From positions 1 to 8,857 of the forward strand of contig CAAGRV010000160.1 of assembly GCA_900772745.1 (NCBI GenBank): DNA of 8,857 nucleotides, read 5' to 3'. The position numbers were made by a program, and so were the translations under genes. This document shows, in pieces, positions 1 through 6,128 of the stretch. The number at the start of each line of letters is the position of its first letter. Position 1 is the stretch's first letter. Source of the stretch: Clostridia bacterium. GTDB taxonomy: Bacteria > Bacillota > Clostridia > Christensenellales > UBA3700. Below the pieces are notes generated by a model. The model searched no databases and was not told the origin of the DNA. It saw only the letters and a program-made list of their open reading frames with translations.

Positions 1-199
1 ACTTTACGATGTTCTTGTGGCAATCTCCGAAATGACTTCGATGACATTCATCGAATATCATCACGATACGAGAATGGCGTATTTCCTCAATACGACTGCC
101 CATTAGACAAGGGGAAGTGGCTTGCGGAAACGAAGTGGGAGCAAGACAATAGGGATTGTCATCATTTGCAACAGCAACTTTCCATACAGCACTGTCCCT
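1..199 (-). pseudogene. hsdR: Type I restriction enzyme R subunit (HsdR) remnant
   Basis: Read on the minus strand, this frame is open from about 199 to the left edge. Its last 30 or so residues (about 95 to 1) include RIVMIFDECHRSHFGD followed by CHKNIVK. This matches the DEAH-box (Walker B, motif II) stretch of type I restriction R subunits, typically written IFDECHRSQFG. HsdR is the ATP-dependent translocase and nuclease subunit of restriction-modification complexes. The normal protein has roughly 300 residues before this point, including the Walker A motif, but here a TAA at 202-200 closes the frame and the expected TTIQKL-like motif just before the DEAH box is not readable. The apbE promoter begins at 245. 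I therefore read this as a 5'-truncated, decayed gene. The motif is clear, but whether the gene is dead is inference, since the rest lies outside the window. Confidence 0.68.
145..160. repeat. Small perfect inverted repeat, 6-bp arms
   Basis: GACAAT, a four-base spacer AGGG, and ATTGTC form a perfect hairpin-capable palindrome. It lies inside the decayed hsdR stretch, close to where the reading frame stops resembling HsdR. No T-run follows on either strand, so it is not a normal terminator. It may be a chance palindrome. Confidence 0.3.
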
Positions 200-244
200 T
201 TACAATCCAAGTCGCTAGTTTGCACGCACTTTACCAAAATTTTA

Positions 245-273
245 TTGAAATAACCCAAGCTAAATGTTATAAT
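245..273 (+). promoter_or_regulatory. Sigma-A type promoter of apbE with extended -10
   Basis: TTGAAA at 245-250 is a five-of-six match to the -35 consensus. A 17-bp spacer follows, then a perfect TATAAT at 268-273. A TG one base upstream of the -10 (265-266) makes it an extended -10. The expected transcription start, six to seven bases after the -10, falls at about 279-281, on the GTG chosen as the apbE start. It probably drives apbE and perhaps the genes after it. Confidence 0.8.
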
Positions 274-279
274 AGCATT

Positions 280-1458
280 GTGAAAACAAGAATTTTAGGA
301 ATTTTGGCATTGATAATGGTGATAGGCGTGGCGTGTATAGGTTGTACACCCACTCTTGTTACGCCAGATGGCGAAGATTATTCCAATTATACATACAAGC
401 CTTTCCAAAGTCTAGCGTACTTTGGCACAACCACTTATGTTGCAATAGGTGGCGATTTTGGCGACCAAAAAATCGTGGCAAAAGCCGACCAAGCTTGGAG
501 AGAAATTCAAGCCGAGCTGTTGGCTATCGACCAAGCTATCAGCGAAAATATACCCAACAGCGACATAGCACGTTTCAACGAGGCGTCCGCTGGCGAAGTT
601 TTGGAAATTGGCAAACATACTTTCGACTTGCTCTCAGAGTGCCAAGAGTATTACACCTTGACAGGCGGGCACTTCAATCCAGCAATGGCGCACCACGTAG
701 ATTTGTGGGGATTTACTCCAAGATTTACCGCTGTCAATTTTGCACCAGTCCAACCTTACGACAGAGAAAACTACCGCACACAGCTACCAGATGATAGATA
801 TATCCAAGGCTTGCTACCGCTCACGGATTTTTCCAAGGTAAAATTGAGCATGGGCAACGACAAATACTTCATCACCAAGCCTGAGAGCAAAGTTGAAATT
901 GACGGCTCGGCTTACACTATGAAATTGACCTTGGGCGGAGTGGGCAAGGGCTATGCTTGCGACAAGGCAAAGGATATTTTGAAAAAGTATGGATTCAATT
1001 TTGGATATGTCAACATAGGCTCGTCGAGTATGTCGATTTTGCAGTCTATCCAACCCGCCAAAGTCAACCAACTTGCTTGGAATGTGGGCATCGTTCACCC
1101 TCGCAAAGCGGGCACTTATCTCAATATCGAGCTTGCCAACACTTCGCTATCTACCAGTGGCGACTATGAGCGATATTATGAGCTAGACGGCAACAGATAT
1201 TGTCATATCATAGCTCCCGACGGCAGACCTACCCACACGGGCATAATCAGCGCATCGGCAATGTGTACCCAATCTAGCAAATGCGACGCAATCACGACTG
1301 CACTATGCAGTATGGATATTGACAGCGCCAAAGATTTTGCATACAAAAGCGGTATTGACATATCGCTGGTGTATCAATCAAAAGACGGGCAAATGCAATA
1401 TTACTCCAATCATGAGGCTACGCTTTTGGACAAAAAAATCAGCAAAAAGCCACTATAA
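280..1458 (+). CDS. apbE: ApbE-family FAD:protein FMN transferase, lipoprotein
   Basis: The enzyme transfers FMN from FAD to a threonine of target flavoproteins on the outer face of the membrane; here the targets are presumably RnfG and RnfD. The GTG at 280 gives 392 residues. The frame stays open to an ATG at 166, but that lies upstream of the promoter, and starting at 280 yields a proper lipoprotein signal: K2 and R4, a hydrophobic stretch 5-18, then lipobox candidates with Cys19 or Cys22. Family motifs are GHFNPAMAHHVDLWGF (130-145), LGGVGKGYACDKA (218-230), TSGDYERYYELDGNRYCHI (292-310), and the metal-site segment CDAITTAL (335-342). Oddities are VNIGSSS (244-250), where many relatives have a GG[ND] motif, and PDGRP, where PxTGxP is usual. 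The three genes in this direction converge on the rnf operon. The family call is firm; the targets are inferred from the neighbourhood. Confidence 0.95.
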   Translation: MKTRILGILALIMVIGVACIGCTPTLVTPDGEDYSNYTYKPFQSLAYFGTTTYVAIGGDFGDQKIVAKADQAWREIQAELLAIDQAISENIPNSDIARFNEASAGEVLEIGKHTFDLLSECQEYYTLTGGHFNPAMAHHVDLWGFTPRFTAVNFAPVQPYDRENYRTQLPDDRYIQGLLPLTDFSKVKLSMGNDKYFITKPESKVEIDGSAYTMKLTLGGVGKGYACDKAKDILKKYGFNFGYVNIGSSSMSILQSIQPAKVNQLAWNVGIVHPRKAGTYLNIELANTSLSTSGDYERYYELDGNRYCHIIAPDGRPTHTGIISASAMCTQSSKCDAITTALCSMDIDSAKDFAYKSGIDISLVYQSKDGQMQYYSNHEATLLDKKISKKPL

Positions 1459-1573
1459 ATCACAAAATCAGACAATTTTGATAGGCAAAAGCTAAATGCA
1501 AGAGAGTTGTCCATCAAACAAACAAAGACAAAACAAAAATGTACAAACCAAAATACAAATACGAACAAGCAAA

Positions 1574-2044
1574 ATGAGTAGAAAAACAATCGAAAATATC
1601 AAGACAAACAAGCCGTTTATGTGGTGGGATATACTGGTGTATGTCCTACTTGCTTTGCTCGTTGTGGGACTATTTTGGGGAATTGTGTGGAGCAAAGATA
1701 ATGACAAAATATCTGCAGTCGAGTTCGTTCAAAATGATAGGATAATTTTGACGTATGACTTTGGCACGGATACATTTCAATCCAATGCCCAAAACGTAAA
1801 AATTGACGCCACCAGTCACGGATATATGGTGACGGTGACTAGCCAAGACGGCAAAGGATTCAACAAGGTTGCCATCAATATTTATGACCGAAGTGTAGAC
1901 GTGGTGGACGCCGATTGTTCTCGCTCCAAAGAGTGTGTGCATTCTCGTGCTATCACGAACAACACAGCCAGCATTATTTGTATGCCACATTCGCTCATCA
2001 TAAGGGCAATCAGCGACACAATCAAACCGCCTATATCAGGCTGA
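1574..2044 (+). CDS. NusG domain II membrane-anchored protein
   Basis: This 156-residue protein has a short basic cytoplasmic N-terminus, one membrane helix (about 17-39, after MWWDI), and an extracytoplasmic beta-rich domain. Its end pattern is D-A-D-C115, C121-V-H, then IICMPHSLIIR with C136. This fits the NusG_II family, whose members usually end with CPDxxCVxxGxI and IVCLPN segments. In Clostridia such proteins are commonly encoded beside apbE, a Gx transporter and rnf genes; their biochemical role is not established. The start is uncertain. The frame is open to ATG 1496, but residues from there are polar, A-rich and untypical, with only a weak AGG 10 nt upstream. ATG 1574 gives the usual family start but also lacks a clear ribosome site. 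The gene lies 115 bases after apbE (37 if it starts at 1496) and probably shares its transcript. Confidence 0.8.
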   Translation: MSRKTIENIKTNKPFMWWDILVYVLLALLVVGLFWGIVWSKDNDKISAVEFVQNDRIILTYDFGTDTFQSNAQNVKIDATSHGYMVTVTSQDGKGFNKVAINIYDRSVDVVDADCSRSKECVHSRAITNNTASIICMPHSLIIRAISDTIKPPISG

Positions 2045-2135
2045 CAAACAGCTTGGGGGTGACGCTTGTCACGGATATATTGGGACTATCGGCAAAGTGC
2101 AGAAAGATTTTCCAATTTTGCCCCCAAACGTGATT
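2045..2135 (+). other. Intergenic segment with nested inverted repeats
   Basis: This stretch after the NusG-II gene is less A-rich than the other gaps. TTGGGGG (2053-2059) can pair with CCCCCAA (2121-2127) across 61 bases, and inside it GTGAC-GCTT-GTCAC (2059-2072) forms a 5-bp hairpin. No T-run follows, so it is not a standard terminator. An open frame through it ends at 2133, but I recognise no protein. It might be a structured 3' untranslated region. The structure is seen; any role is a guess. Confidence 0.35.
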
Positions 2136-2164
2136 TTGGTAAAAATACCAGTTGTGAACATAAT
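2136..2164 (+). promoter_or_regulatory. Possible promoter of the membrane-protein gene
   Basis: TTGGTA (2136-2141), a 17-bp spacer, and CATAAT (2159-2164) make a moderate sigma-A promoter match upstream of the gene starting at 2181. A dyad TGGTA-AAAA-TACCA (2137-2150) overlaps the -35 and could be an operator, though such short dyads arise by chance. The gene could equally be read through from apbE. Confidence 0.4.
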
Positions 2165-2180
2165 ACAATAGGAGAGCAAG

Positions 2181-3173
2181 ATGCAAAAATTTAGGAAGAT
2201 ATTGCACGCATTATTCTATCCGCATTTGGCTGTGCTGATATGTTTTGTATGCATATCGGTCAACTTGCTCATCTATTCTTTTGCATCGCCAGCCATGCCA
2301 ATGTGGTTGCACTATTTGGCATATATTATGTCAGCCTATTCGCTAGCGTGTATGTGTTTGCGCATACCGCTGATGGTGCGAGATATAAAGAGATTTTCCG
2401 CCACCAACAAATTCGCACAACTGCTGGTATCTTCGCCAGTGTACAGAGTACGCATAATGCTTTATTTGTCGCTCTTTTTCAATATTTGTTATGCCGCTGT
2501 CCAATTCGCGCTTGCCCTAACTAGCAAATCCAACTGGTACGTCACTTTGACCATTTATTATTGTTTGTTGGTGGCGCTTAGGGTAATGTTGTTGGTGTTT
2601 ATGGGACAAATAGGCGGGGAAGACAAGCAAAGCAAATTGCTAGAATGGCGGTTGTACGGCATCAGTGGAATAATGCTGGCATTGATGAATATGGCACTCA
2701 ACGTGATGGTGTTCTTCATCGTGTGGAAAAACAAGGGCTTTTCGCACTATTATGTCGTGACCATAGCGCTAGGAGCGTACACGTTTTTGGCACTCACGCT
2801 TGCTATTGTCAACATAATCAGATACCGCCGCTTCAATTCTCCGTTTATGTCGGCTTGCAAAGCAATCAGTTTGGTGTGTGCATTGGTGTCGCTTTTGTCG
2901 CTCGAAACAGCTATGCTAGCATCATTTGGCGGTGATATGAGCGAACATTCGCGCTATCTTTTGACAGTCGTCACGGGTATGTTGATATGCTGGTTTATAT
3001 TCGGTATGAGTATATATATGTCGAGTAGGGCAATCAAGAATATAAAGCAACTGCGCAAAGAAATCGAGGCGGACAGCAAAAAGCAACGAAAAACAAATTC
3101 TACCCGTCGTACCGCCAAAACAAGCAAAGGTAAAGCAAAAAGCAAAAAGACGGCAAGCAACAAAAAGCGTTGA
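2181..3173 (+). CDS. Multi-pass membrane protein of unknown function, basic tail
   Basis: I cannot name this family. The 330-residue product has about eight hydrophobic helices (roughly 13-35, 42-62, 92-113, 120-141, 158-182, 190-213, 224-248, 258-281). A cytoplasmic-looking tail from about 284 to the end is almost wholly Lys, Arg, Ser, Thr and Ala. Segments such as RIMLYLSLFFNICYAAVQF (91-109), YYCLLVALRV (126-135) and ACKAISLVCALVSLLSLETA (225-244) look like conserved blocks of a clostridial hypothetical membrane family, from memory only. No catalytic motif or transporter signature is evident. The start ATG has a good ribosome site, AGGAGAG at 2170-2176, four bases upstream. It lies 136 bases after the NusG-II gene and is the last plus-strand gene before the convergent rnf operon. 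Its last five codons and stop are included in the tandem duplication that follows. Confidence 0.85.
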   Translation: MQKFRKILHALFYPHLAVLICFVCISVNLLIYSFASPAMPMWLHYLAYIMSAYSLACMCLRIPLMVRDIKRFSATNKFAQLLVSSPVYRVRIMLYLSLFFNICYAAVQFALALTSKSNWYVTLTIYYCLLVALRVMLLVFMGQIGGEDKQSKLLEWRLYGISGIMLALMNMALNVMVFFIVWKNKGFSHYYVVTIALGAYTFLALTLAIVNIIRYRRFNSPFMSACKAISLVCALVSLLSLETAMLASFGGDMSEHSRYLLTVVTGMLICWFIFGMSIYMSSRAIKNIKQLRKEIEADSKKQRKTNSTRRTAKTSKGKAKSKKTASNKKR

Positions 3174-3196
3174 AATTGTGTTCAGTTTCGGAAATA

Positions 3197-3224
3197 TTGA
3201 CTAGGCAAAATCATTCCTAGTCAA
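3197..3224. other. Hairpin in repeat copy 1
   Basis: TTGACTAGG (3197-3205) and CCTAGTCAA (3216-3224) are a perfect 9-bp stem with a 10-base loop, 23 bases after the stop codon of the membrane-protein gene. It lacks a T-run on either side, so intrinsic termination is doubtful. It could be a transcript 3'-end stabiliser or a processed terminator remnant. Confidence 0.6.
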
Positions 3225-3272
3225 AGCAAAAATCAACAAAAAGCGTTGAAATTGTGTTCAGTTTCGGAAATA

Positions 3273-3300
3273 TTGACTAGGCAAAATCATTCCTAGTCAA
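3273..3300. other. Hairpin in repeat copy 2
   Basis: This is an exact copy, 76 bases downstream, of the 9-bp stem and 10-base loop found at 3197-3224. Again there is no adjacent T-run. Readthrough RNA from the plus strand would carry both hairpins in series before the terminator at 3352-3371. Confidence 0.6.
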
Positions 3301-3345
3301 AGCACAAAATCAGCAAAAATAATATAAATATCGAAAATAGTGTAC

Positions 3346-3378
3346 AAAAAAGGCAAGCTTTACAGCTTGCCCATTTTT
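3346..3378. terminator. Rho-independent terminator between convergent units, probably bidirectional
   Basis: GGCAAGCT (3352-3359), loop TTAC, and AGCTTGCC (3364-3371) form a perfect 8-bp stem. On the minus strand it is followed immediately by six Ts (3351-3346), a textbook terminator 14 bases past the rnfB stop codon. On the plus strand the stem is followed by CA and then five Ts (3374-3378), so it can probably also stop transcripts coming from the apbE side. Confidence 0.9.
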
Positions 3379-3385
3379 GTATAGC

Positions 3386-4204
3386 TTAGTGCACCTTGAT
3401 GATATGACGTGGGCACTTGCCAACACAAGTCATACAGCCAGTGCATTTGTCATAGTCGATGACAGGGAGATTGTCCACCATAGTGATTGCACCATTTGGA
3501 CAAGATCTAGCGCACATTCCACAACCGATACAGCCTACCTTGCAAGAGTTCATCACTTCTTTTGCCTTGCACTTGCTGTTGCAAGCAACATAGATAGGAG
3601 CTTTGGAAGGGATACGTTCGATGACCATACGAGGGCATTTGTTGATACAAGCGCCACACGAGGTACAAATAGTTTTGTCTACGAACGCTACACCTTGCTC
3701 ATTGACTTTGATTGCTCCGACAGGGCAAACGTTGGAACAGCTACCACCGCCTAGGCAAGAGAAAGAGCAAAGTTTGTCACCGCCCATGATGACCGTTTGG
3801 CTAAGACAATCTTCATAACCTACATAGTCGAATTTGTCCACAGCGTCAACGCCACCTGAGCAACGCACGACAGCCACGGTTGGCTCATCGTTGGACATTT
3901 CGATACCTGCGATTTGGCAAATGATTTGTTTTTCTTCATCGCTGGTAACTTTGCAATCTGATATACAAGCCTTGCCACAAGCAAGACATTCTGCAAAGCC
4001 CGAACAGCCAGAGTGACCACAGCCACCGCAGTTTGCGCCCGCAAGGTGTTCGAGAATTGCCGCAACTTTTTCATCTTCTTCGATATGGCAAACTTTGGTA
4101 ACAATCAAGATGAGCAAACCGAACAGCACTGCAAGACCTGCAATGATACCAAGCACCATACCTACTTTTCCCCATTGGATAGGGGCATTCAACAAATATA
4201 TCAT
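3386..4204 (-). CDS. rnfB: Rnf complex subunit B, polyferredoxin
   Basis: RnfB receives electrons from reduced ferredoxin and passes them into the Rnf ferredoxin:NAD+ oxidoreductase. The 272-residue protein has an N-terminal membrane anchor (about 14-36). Next comes the CGGCGHSGC cluster domain with Cys59, 62, 67 and probably 84. The ferredoxin-like segments follow: CSFSCLGGGSCSNVCP (146-161), CTSCGACINKCP (180-191), a segment with Cys208 and 212 and CKVGCIGCGMCARSCP (221-236), and CTGCMTCVGKCP (254-265). This is the multi-cluster form typical of Clostridia, longer than proteobacterial RnfB. It is the last gene of the operon. A strong ribosome site, GGAGGA, overlaps the rnfA stop region, leaving a 9-nt gap. 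A terminator lies just beyond the stop codon. Confidence 0.97.
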   Translation of the reverse strand: MIYLLNAPIQWGKVGMVLGIIAGLAVLFGLLILIVTKVCHIEEDEKVAAILEHLAGANCGGCGHSGCSGFAECLACGKACISDCKVTSDEEKQIICQIAGIEMSNDEPTVAVVRCSGGVDAVDKFDYVGYEDCLSQTVIMGGDKLCSFSCLGGGSCSNVCPVGAIKVNEQGVAFVDKTICTSCGACINKCPRMVIERIPSKAPIYVACNSKCKAKEVMNSCKVGCIGCGMCARSCPNGAITMVDNLPVIDYDKCTGCMTCVGKCPRHIIKVH

Positions 4205-4213
4205 AATTTCCTC

Positions 4214-4819
4214 CTATGCAATCAGATTGAAAACGTAGAACGCCATAGCCATAAAGCTAGCCGCAATCATAGTGATAGGGAAACCTTTTAGACTTGGGTT
4301 GATGTTGAGTTTGTCAATCTTAATTCTAAGTCCGCTCATCAAAACGATAGCGAGTGTAAAGCCAAGACCTGCAAAAAATCCATATCCTACCGCAACGCCC
4401 ACGTTCATAGCTTTGATACCGAGCAAAGCCATAATTTGAGCCTTGTCGATAACAAGTTCTGCCACACCGAGCACCGCACAGTTGGTGGTGATAAGTGGAA
4501 GATAAACGCCCATTGCATTGTAGAGCGATGGAGAAAATTTCTTGATAGCACGCTCAATCATTTGCACGAGCGAGGCGATGACAAAGATAAAGACGATAAT
4601 TTCAAGATATTGCAGTCCGAGTGGAGTTAGGACATACTCATAGATAGGGTAGGTGATAAGGCAAGTAATTGTCATAACAAGAGTAACCGCCATACCCATA
4701 CCGAATGCGTTGTTAGTTTGCTTAGATACGCCAAGGAATGGACAAATGCCAAGGAATTGGACCAAGATAAAGTTGTTGATAAATACTGCACTTACGATAA
4801 TCATCAAAAATGTTCCCAT
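4214..4819 (-). CDS. rnfA: Rnf complex subunit A, membrane protein
   Basis: RnfA is an integral membrane subunit that pairs with RnfE in an inverted arrangement at the core of the ion pump. The 201 residues form six hydrophobic helices. Conserved blocks are NNFILVQFLGICPFLGVSK (15-33), GMGMAVTLVM (40-49), YLPLITTNCAVLGVA (106-120) and GLGFTLAIVLMSGLRI. Cys26 and Cys114 occupy the positions of the cysteines that, with those of RnfE, ligate the intramembrane iron-sulfur centre in Rnf and Na+-NQR. The length is normal for the family. Its ATG shares one base with the rnfE stop codon (TAATG), which implies coupled translation and equal amounts of the two partners. Confidence 0.97.
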   Translation of the reverse strand: MGTFLMIIVSAVFINNFILVQFLGICPFLGVSKQTNNAFGMGMAVTLVMTITCLITYPIYEYVLTPLGLQYLEIIVFIFVIASLVQMIERAIKKFSPSLYNAMGVYLPLITTNCAVLGVAELVIDKAQIMALLGIKAMNVGVAVGYGFFAGLGFTLAIVLMSGLRIKIDKLNINPSLKGFPITMIAASFMAMAFYVFNLIA

Positions 4820-5514
4820 TATTTTGCCTCCTTTGCGATTTTATTTTCGGACTTGTCCTTGTTTGGCAAGTCGATTTCGTATGATGGATAGAGTTGGTTG
4901 AATTCTTTGCGACGCTTACGATTTTCGATTGATGCGAACAAGCCGTTGAACAGGGCGATGACTACACCATAGGTGAAGAATGCGCCTGCTGCCGAGGTGA
5001 AGAATTCGATTTTGAAAGACCAAAGCTCCAATCCGAAGATACTACCAGAGCCCAAGATTTCTCTTATTGCACCAATCATTGTGAGCGCCCAAGTAAAGCC
5101 AAGACCAGTAAAAATGCCGTCCAAAGAAGAGTCAAGCACTGGATTTTTGCTGGCGAAAGACTCAGCACGACCAAGAATGATACAGTTTACAACGATGAGT
5201 GGCAGATACACGCCCAGAGCCGAGTACAAGTCAGGAATAAACTTTTCCATCACCATTCTGACGATAGTTACGAATGTAGCTATGATGAGTACGAACGATG
5301 GAATACGTACTTCATTAGGAATAACCTTGCGAAGAAGTGAGATAAGAGTGTTGCTACACAAAAGTATGAACGTAACCGCCAGTCCCATACCGATACCGTT
5401 CATTGCCGAAGTGGTAAGAGCAAGGGTAGGACAAGTGCCTAGTACAAGCCTTAGAGTAGGGTTGTTGCGGAAAAGTCCGTCCATAGAGATATTTTTGAAT
5501 TTTTTACCTGTCAT
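4819..5514 (-). CDS. rnfE: Rnf complex subunit E, membrane protein
   Basis: RnfE is the membrane partner of RnfA. In 231 residues it shows the conserved NNPTLRLVLGTCPTLALTT (17-35), SNTLISLLRKVIP (54-66), RIPSFVLIIATFVTIV (70-85), LGVYLPLIVVNCIILGRAES (100-119) and REILGSGSIFG. Cys28 and Cys111 correspond to the iron-sulfur ligands shared with RnfA. After the last helix (about 175-195) there is a charged cytoplasmic tail of roughly 35 residues, rich in Lys, Glu and Asn, somewhat longer than in short family members. The start ATG overlaps the rnfG stop codon by four bases (ATGA), which suggests coupled translation. Confidence 0.97.
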   Translation of the reverse strand: MTGKKFKNISMDGLFRNNPTLRLVLGTCPTLALTTSAMNGIGMGLAVTFILLCSNTLISLLRKVIPNEVRIPSFVLIIATFVTIVRMVMEKFIPDLYSALGVYLPLIVVNCIILGRAESFASKNPVLDSSLDGIFTGLGFTWALTMIGAIREILGSGSIFGLELWSFKIEFFTSAAGAFFTYGVVIALFNGLFASIENRKRRKEFNQLYPSYEIDLPNKDKSENKIAKEAK

Positions 5515-6128
5515 TGTACACCCCCTTTCGCAAGCACGTTGCGGATATAAACCAATGCGCAGTTGATAGAACGATTGACTGCATTGGAAGAGAAAGTTGC
5601 ACCCGAAGTTAGGTTGCCCATCACTCCGTCGCTACTTGTGTTGCCGAACATTCCACCGCCAAGAATATGGTCGTTGTTGGAAGTATAAACTTCATAGAAT
5701 GATGCTTTGAAGTTGGACATCAAAGTTTGTTTTTCATAGCTTTCAACGATGACTTTGTCCAAACCTTGGAATTGACCATCTTGGAATTTGGCAACAACCC
5801 ACATAGTCACGCTACCGCCTTTGTAACCCTCTGTACCAGTAGATTTGAGGAGGTAGTTGCCGTCTTCCAGCTTGAAAGCACTGTCAATGTTGCCATATTG
5901 ATTGGAAGAAAATTGGGCATATTCGCCATTTTCTCCTGCCACGTTGAGTTGGGTAAAACTTACTTCTTTGCCATAGATTTTCTTGATAGCTCGTTGGGTA
6001 CGCTCCTCTGGGCTTATGTAAAGCACGTCGTTGAGGATAGCGAGCAATCCGCCTGCAACAAGGGCAATGCAAGTAAGCACAAGAATACATTTGAATGCAG
6101 TTGATTTGAAGAATTGTTTTGCTGTCAT
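5511..6128 (-). CDS. rnfG: Rnf complex subunit G, FMN-binding, divergent form
   Basis: RnfG is anchored by one N-terminal helix (about 13-33) with an extracytoplasmic FMN domain. The 205-residue product keeps GYKGGSVTMWVVA (101-113), in place of the usual GYGG...V, and the flavinylation motif TSGATFSSNAVNRS (174-187), where Thr178 should carry FMN through a phosphoester bond made by ApbE. The motif ETPGLG, found in most RnfG and NqrC proteins between these two, is absent; the equivalent stretch reads ESYEKQTLMSNF (129-140). The fold and gene position still identify it as RnfG, of a divergent clostridial type. The ATG overlaps the rnfD stop codon (ATGA), and the stop overlaps the rnfE start. 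Confidence 0.93.
   Translation of the reverse strand: MTAKQFFKSTAFKCILVLTCIALVAGGLLAILNDVLYISPEERTQRAIKKIYGKEVSFTQLNVAGENGEYAQFSSNQYGNIDSAFKLEDGNYLLKSTGTEGYKGGSVTMWVVAKFQDGQFQGLDKVIVESYEKQTLMSNFKASFYEVYTSNNDHILGGGMFGNTSSDGVMGNLTSGATFSSNAVNRSINCALVYIRNVLAKGGVQ

Larger units (their letters stand above)
3158..3304. repeat. Tandem direct repeat, two identical 71-bp copies at 76-bp period
   Basis: Bases 3158-3228 and 3234-3304 are identical over 71 bases, separated by five bases. The first copy contains the last five codons and TGA of the membrane-protein gene plus its 3' flank; the second repeats that gene end as non-coding sequence. Each copy carries a hairpin (3197-3224 and 3273-3300). Perfect identity points to a recent duplication or one kept homogeneous by slippage or recombination. 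Confidence 0.95.

Noticed and set aside
166..279. N-terminal extension of apbE to the ATG at 166
   Set aside because: It overlaps the hsdR remnant, lies upstream of a near-consensus promoter, lacks a ribosome site and would bury the lipoprotein signal.
1915..2133. Open frame overlapping the NusG-II gene's end, as a possible frameshifted continuation
   Set aside because: The NusG-II domain already ends normally at IICMPHSLIIR, and the other frame shows no recognised motif.
3197..3300. The two 9-bp hairpins as intrinsic terminators
   Set aside because: Neither copy has a T-run on either strand; the hairpin at 3352-3371 is the convincing terminator.
3158..3304. A CRISPR array or attachment site
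   Set aside because: There are only two copies with a five-base gap, no spacers, no cas genes and no integrase in the window.
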